Positions 4,810-7,961 of a stretch of 7,961 nucleotides of DNA are shown here, in pieces. This stretch comes from Candidatus Falkowiibacteriota bacterium (GTDB taxonomy: Bacteria > Patescibacteriota > Patescibacteriia > UBA2591 > JABMQE01), in contig JABMQE010000104.1 of NCBI GenBank assembly GCA_013203415.1, positions 1 through 7,961 of the forward strand, given 5' to 3'. The notes beneath the pieces are model-generated. The model worked only from the letters and a program-made list of their open reading frames with translations. It did not search any database and was not told where the DNA came from. Both the position numbers and the translations under genes were made by a program. How positions within the stretch are numbered: the first letter of the stretch is position 1; every line of letters begins with the position of its first letter.

Positions 4810-5223
4810 TTATTTTTTCTTTTTGGGAAGATATTTTTCGAATTCCTGACGTTCGGTGAAATCTTGACGCGCCTTCGGAGCTTTTTTGACAACATATTTT
4901 AGGAGGAAGACAAGCCAGACGATAAAACCTATAAGCCAGAATAGAAAGAGAAAACGGCGGGAGAAAAAATAAACATGAGTTTGGCGTAAAAAAAATAAAA
5001 CCCAGCCCGTAAGGCCGAGAGTGAAAGCGAAGGTTGAGATTTTGGTGGCGACTTTCTTGGTTGTGATGTCTATTTCTTTTTTTCTGGACCAGATGACAGC
5101 GATGATGGCAACGACGACGAGTAACCCAAATACACCAACAGCAAGGCCCCATTGCAATGGCTTTAAGGGGGCAGGGTTGACTAGGAAGATATATTGTAAG
5201 TCAAACAGCTTGGTAATATCCAT
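4810..5223 (-). CDS. Small three-helix membrane protein of unknown function
   Basis: I do not recognise this 137-residue protein. Three hydrophobic segments are visible: about 25-45 (WGLAVGVFGLLVVVAIIAVIW), 62-79 (ISTFAFTLGLTGWVLFFL) and 90-112 (RFLFLFWLIGFIVWLVFLLKYVV). A basic loop (SRKKEIDITTKK, 46-57) lies between the first two, and the charged tail ends in EFEKYLPKKKK. There is no cleavable signal peptide; the positive C-terminus suggests it faces the cytosol. It follows rpoC by 81 nt in the same orientation with no terminator seen between, so co-transcription is possible, but a weak promoter is also conceivable. The ORF is supported by consistent membrane topology and its placement; an overlapping ORF in another frame has no such pattern. 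ATG at 5223 has no Shine-Dalgarno. Confidence 0.78.
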   Translation of the reverse strand: MDITKLFDLQYIFLVNPAPLKPLQWGLAVGVFGLLVVVAIIAVIWSRKKEIDITTKKVATKISTFAFTLGLTGWVLFFLRQTHVYFFSRRFLFLFWLIGFIVWLVFLLKYVVKKAPKARQDFTERQEFEKYLPKKKK

Positions 5224-5238
5224 GGTATTGATGGTTCG

Positions 5239-5267
5239 TCTATAAGCGAGGTATTAATAATTTTTAA
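5239..5267 (-). promoter_or_regulatory. Weak candidate promoter before the membrane protein gene
   Basis: The minus strand offers TTAAAA, a 17-nt spacer and TATAGA (5244-5239). The start would fall only about 9 nt before the ATG at 5223, giving a nearly leaderless message, in line with the missing Shine-Dalgarno. The region is so A/T-rich that a chance match is quite possible. Confidence 0.25.
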
Positions 5268-5304
5268 TTTGAAATTTTTAATAACGATTTATTTGTTTGA
5301 AGAT

Positions 5305-7961
5305 TTATTTGGTTTCGGAGTTTAAGTAGCTGGCGTTTGGAAGTTTGCCACCCTCTTGTACGAAGCCAGTGCCGGCAGGAATAAGGCGGCCGATGATAAC
5401 ATTTTCTTTAAGGCCCAAAAGATGGTCGATGCGACCGTTGGTTGAGGCATCGATTAAAACGCGGGCGGTTTCCTGAAACGAAGCGGCGGACAAGAAACTA
5501 TCGACAGAGAGAGAAACTTTGGTAATGCCTAATAAAAGCTCTTTAGCTTTGGCTGGTTTTTTCTTGGCAGCCAGTATTTCTTCGTTAACTTTGTTAACAT
5601 AAATCTTAGACATTGTTTCGCCTGGAAGTAAATTAGTATCGCCCGAATCGACAATAAGACAGCGAGAAAACATCTGGCGGGCAATGACTTCGATATGCTT
5701 GTCGTTTAATTTTTGGCCTTGAGAGGAATAGATATACTGAATCTCTTTAATAATATATTTTTGAACATCGGTTCGGCCTTTTAACTGGTAGAGCTCGAAC
5801 AAATCGACATTGCCATCGGTTAGCTGGTCACCGGCAGCAACAAGGTCGCCATTAGAAATCCAGATGTTGTCGTTGGACATAACCGGGTACTCTTTAATAT
5901 TGTCCCTAGCAACAACAACTTTTATCTGGTTTTCGGTAATTTTGACAGTGCCGGGATTTTTGGCGCCAACAGCGATTTTACCACGCTCCATCAAAACTTC
6001 GCCTTCGATAACACTATCGCCGTCTTTAACTATAATAGTATAGCCATTTTTTATTTGGTAGCGGTCTTCTTTGTTTTCTTTGTATTTAATCTGGATTTTT
6101 CGGCCATCTTCTCCTTCGGCGATTTTTGCGGAGCCCGAAACTTCGGCAACAACAGCTTTACGCTTTAGGGGGCGGGCTTCAAATATTTCTTCGACTCTAG
6201 GCAGCCCTTGGGTAATATCTTTGCCGGCCACACCACCAGTATGGAAAGTTTTTAGAGTTAGCTGAGTACCGGGTTCGCCAATGCTTTGGGCGGCAATAAT
6301 GCCGACAGCAGTGCCGAGCTTAACCGGCTTGTTGTAGCCCAAATCGTAGCCATAACATTTTTGGCAAGCGCCCCGAATGGTTCGGCAATTAATTACCGAA
6401 CGGATACGAATTTCTTTTAAGGCAAGCTTGGTAATTTGTTCGATTTTGCTTTTAGAAACAATTTCTCCTTTTTTGACCACTACTTTTCCTTTAGGGTCTA
6501 CGATATCTTCTATTAAAACGCGGCCGATAATCCTATCTTCTAGTTCTTCTCCCATTTCTTCACTTTCCCTGCGAGTTAAAACAATACCTTCCTTATCCCC
6601 GCAATTTTCTTCGGTGATAACAACATCATGAGAAACATCGACCAAGCGACGGGTAAGATAACCAGCATTGGCAGTACGGAGAGCGGTGTCGGCCAGACCC
6701 TTACGGGAGCCGTGAGTAGCAATAAAATATTCTAAAACATTAAAGCCCTTTTTATAATTGGCTTTGATAGGAAGTTCGATAATTTCTCCCTGAGGATTGG
6801 TAACCAGACCCTTCATGCCCATCATCTGGGTGATTTGGCCCCAAGAACCTCTAGCACCGGATTCAACCATAGAGTAAACAGAGCCGTTTTTATCCAAACT
6901 CGCTTGGCTTAGTTCGACAATTTTATCTTTGGCAGCCACCCAAAGTTCGATAATTTTTACGTGGCGCTCCTCTTCGGTTAGAAAACCGGCTTCGAACTGC
7001 TCTTCGATTTCGGCCACTTTGCCTTCGGTTTCTTTAATGATATCTTCGCGTTCGGGCAAGTTGGGCAGATCATCCATACCCCAAGAAGCACCGGCGGCAG
7101 TCATGTATTCGAAAGTTAAATCTTTAATAGCATCCAAAACTACAGCGGTTTTTTGAGGACCAAAAAGATCTAAGCTAGTACTAATTATTTTTTTCATGGT
7201 TTTTAATCCCATCACCTGTTCGTAATCTCTAAGTTCTTTTGGAAGGATGGAATTGAAAAGGATGCGGCCGACACTGTTTTCCTTGAGTTTGCCTTCGGTT
7301 TTTACTTTTATTTTTTGGTTGGTGGTAATACATTTGTTTTCGTAGGCAATAACAGCTTCTTTTTCGGAAGAGAAGGCCTTGATTTTTTCGGGCGGGGTAT
7401 CTTCTAAGCGAGTCATAAAATAGCAGCCCCAGATCATATCTTTATCGGGAGTAGTAACAGGATCGCCAGTGGCCGGCTTTAGAAGATTGTTTATAGAAAG
7501 CATTAAATTGGCAGATTCTTTTTTGGCTTCTTCGGTTAAAGGAACATGGACAGCCATTTGGTCGCCGTCAAAGTCGGCGTTGAACGGAGGACAAACTAAG
7601 GGATGGATTTGGATGGCTTTACCCTCGATAAGAATCGGCTTAAAGGATTGGATGGAAAGGCGATGGAGGGTAGGGGCGCGGTTAATCATAACGGTAGATT
7701 CTTTAATAACCTCTTCTAAAATATCCCAAACTTCTTTGGGCCCCTGCTCTATAAGGCGAGAAGCGGAACGGACATTATGAACATGGCCGGCTTTGATAAG
7801 ACGGGAAATTACAAAAGGCTTAAAAAGTTCGATGGCCATAACCTTGGGCAAACCAACCTGATGGAGTTTAAGATGGGGACCGACGATAATAACCGAACGA
7901 CCAGAATAATCAACACGCTTACCAAGAAGATTTTGGCGAAAGCGGCCTTGTTTGCCTTTAA
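5305..7961 (-). CDS. rpoC: RNA polymerase beta' subunit (5' part outside window)
   Basis: This is the catalytic half of beta', forming the RNA polymerase active centre with beta. The 884 visible codons start within the conserved KGKQGRFRQNLLGKRVDYSGR segment (from 7959), about a quarter into the protein, and run to TAA at 5307-5305. The true start lies beyond the right edge. The catalytic NADFDGDQM with its three Mg-binding Asp residues is at 7581-7555. The second zinc site has four Cys (codons at 6603, 6387, 6366 and 6357; the last three spaced C-x6-C-x2-C). The trigger-loop region GIIAAQSIGEPGTQLTLKTF lies around 6305-6240. After it TFHTGGVAGKDITQGLPRV runs straight on, so the large SI3 insertion of E. 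coli is absent, and the visible length fits an SI3-less enzyme. The C-terminus has LKENVIIGRLIPAGTGF. No frameshift is seen and no clear terminator follows. Confidence 0.98.
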   Translation of the reverse strand, partial: KGKQGRFRQNLLGKRVDYSGRSVIIVGPHLKLHQVGLPKVMAIELFKPFVISRLIKAGHVHNVRSASRLIEQGPKEVWDILEEVIKESTVMINRAPTLHRLSIQSFKPILIEGKAIQIHPLVCPPFNADFDGDQMAVHVPLTEEAKKESANLMLSINNLLKPATGDPVTTPDKDMIWGCYFMTRLEDTPPEKIKAFSSEKEAVIAYENKCITTNQKIKVKTEGKLKENSVGRILFNSILPKELRDYEQVMGLKTMKKIISTSLDLFGPQKTAVVLDAIKDLTFEYMTAAGASWGMDDLPNLPEREDIIKETEGKVAEIEEQFEAGFLTEEERHVKIIELWVAAKDKIVELSQASLDKNGSVYSMVESGARGSWGQITQMMGMKGLVTNPQGEIIELPIKANYKKGFNVLEYFIATHGSRKGLADTALRTANAGYLTRRLVDVSHDVVITEENCGDKEGIVLTRRESEEMGEELEDRIIGRVLIEDIVDPKGKVVVKKGEIVSKSKIEQITKLALKEIRIRSVINCRTIRGACQKCYGYDLGYNKPVKLGTAVGIIAAQSIGEPGTQLTLKTFHTGGVAGKDITQGLPRVEEIFEARPLKRKAVVAEVSGSAKIAEGEDGRKIQIKYKENKEDRYQIKNGYTIIVKDGDSVIEGEVLMERGKIAVGAKNPGTVKITENQIKVVVARDNIKEYPVMSNDNIWISNGDLVAAGDQLTDGNVDLFELYQLKGRTDVQKYIIKEIQYIYSSQGQKLNDKHIEVIARQMFSRCLIVDSGDTNLLPGETMSKIYVNKVNEEILAAKKKPAKAKELLLGITKVSLSVDSFLSAASFQETARVLIDASTNGRIDHLLGLKENVIIGRLIPAGTGFVQEGGKLPNASYLNSETK

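Noticed and set aside
4781..5152. Cys/His-rich ORF overlapping the membrane protein gene
   Set aside because: It is out of frame with the gene at 4810-5223, has no coherent domain, and runs into the heptad repeat region.
5256..5285. A/T-rich mirror-like repeat after rpoC as a terminator
   Set aside because: The halves are direct or mirror repeats of ATTAAAAATT and do not pair as a hairpin, so no terminator can be claimed.
6230..6303. Possible insertion or intein in the rpoC trigger-loop region
   Set aside because: The conserved sequence runs uninterrupted through the trigger loop into GLPRVEEIFEAR; only the lineage-specific SI3 is absent.
7849..7851. TTG codon as start of rpoC
   Set aside because: The frame continues upstream with highly conserved beta' sequence (KGKQGRFRQN...) to the window edge, so the gene is cut by the window, not started here.

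Overview
The window is a gene-dense, single-strand stretch of a bacterial chromosome: six protein genes, all on the minus strand, read from right to left. The content suggests a member of the Candidate Phyla Radiation (Patescibacteria, Parcubacteria-like). This is an inference from several things together: an SI3-less RpoC, a NusA swollen by charged low-complexity sequence, mostly Shine-Dalgarno-free starts, a single-pass Ig-repeat surface protein, and small GC-rich palindromic elements in an AT-leaning background. UGA is used as a normal stop (the Ig-repeat gene ends in TGA) and every reading frame is sensible with the standard bacterial code, so the UGA-recoding CPR lineages are unlikely.

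Layout, in transcription order: rpoC (7961 to 5305, 5' part outside the window); a 137-residue three-helix membrane protein of unknown function (5223-4810); a YdcF/DUF218-family gene (4726-4085); a YraN/UPF0102 nuclease-fold gene (3844-3470); a 523-residue surface protein with three Ig-like repeats, an acidic stalk, one membrane helix and a cytosolic tail (3340-1769); and nusA (1539 to 1, 3' end outside the window). The Ig-repeat gene ends in a strong intrinsic terminator (1681-1718). nusA then has its own near-consensus promoter (1602-1629), so it is a separate transcription unit. No rimP lies upstream of it, unlike the usual rimP-nusA-infB arrangement. Two genes of the transcription machinery (rpoC, nusA) thus flank four genes of unrelated or unknown roles.

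The most interesting material is the repeat structure. (1) Two related GC-rich palindromic elements sit in the same frame inside nusA (3-103 and 1176-1241), and a different one sits in the cytosolic tail of the Ig-repeat gene (1839-1871). They recall the in-frame palindromic elements of Rickettsia. A further short palindromic repeat lies between genes (1657-1675). (2) Degenerate 7-nt repeats fill the gap between the YdcF and YraN genes, forming a long imperfect inverted repeat whose arms differ by one heptad. A related copy lies just upstream of the YdcF gene. (3) The predicted nusA transcript would begin exactly at a perfect 12-bp hairpin followed by a U run, a candidate for attenuation or mRNA protection. 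(4) NusA carries about 90 extra, highly charged residues inside its RNA-polymerase-binding N-terminal domain. I see no CRISPR array, tRNA, rRNA, transposase or phage gene. No gene-free stretch exceeds 300 bases; the longest (3845-4084) is almost entirely heptad repeat.
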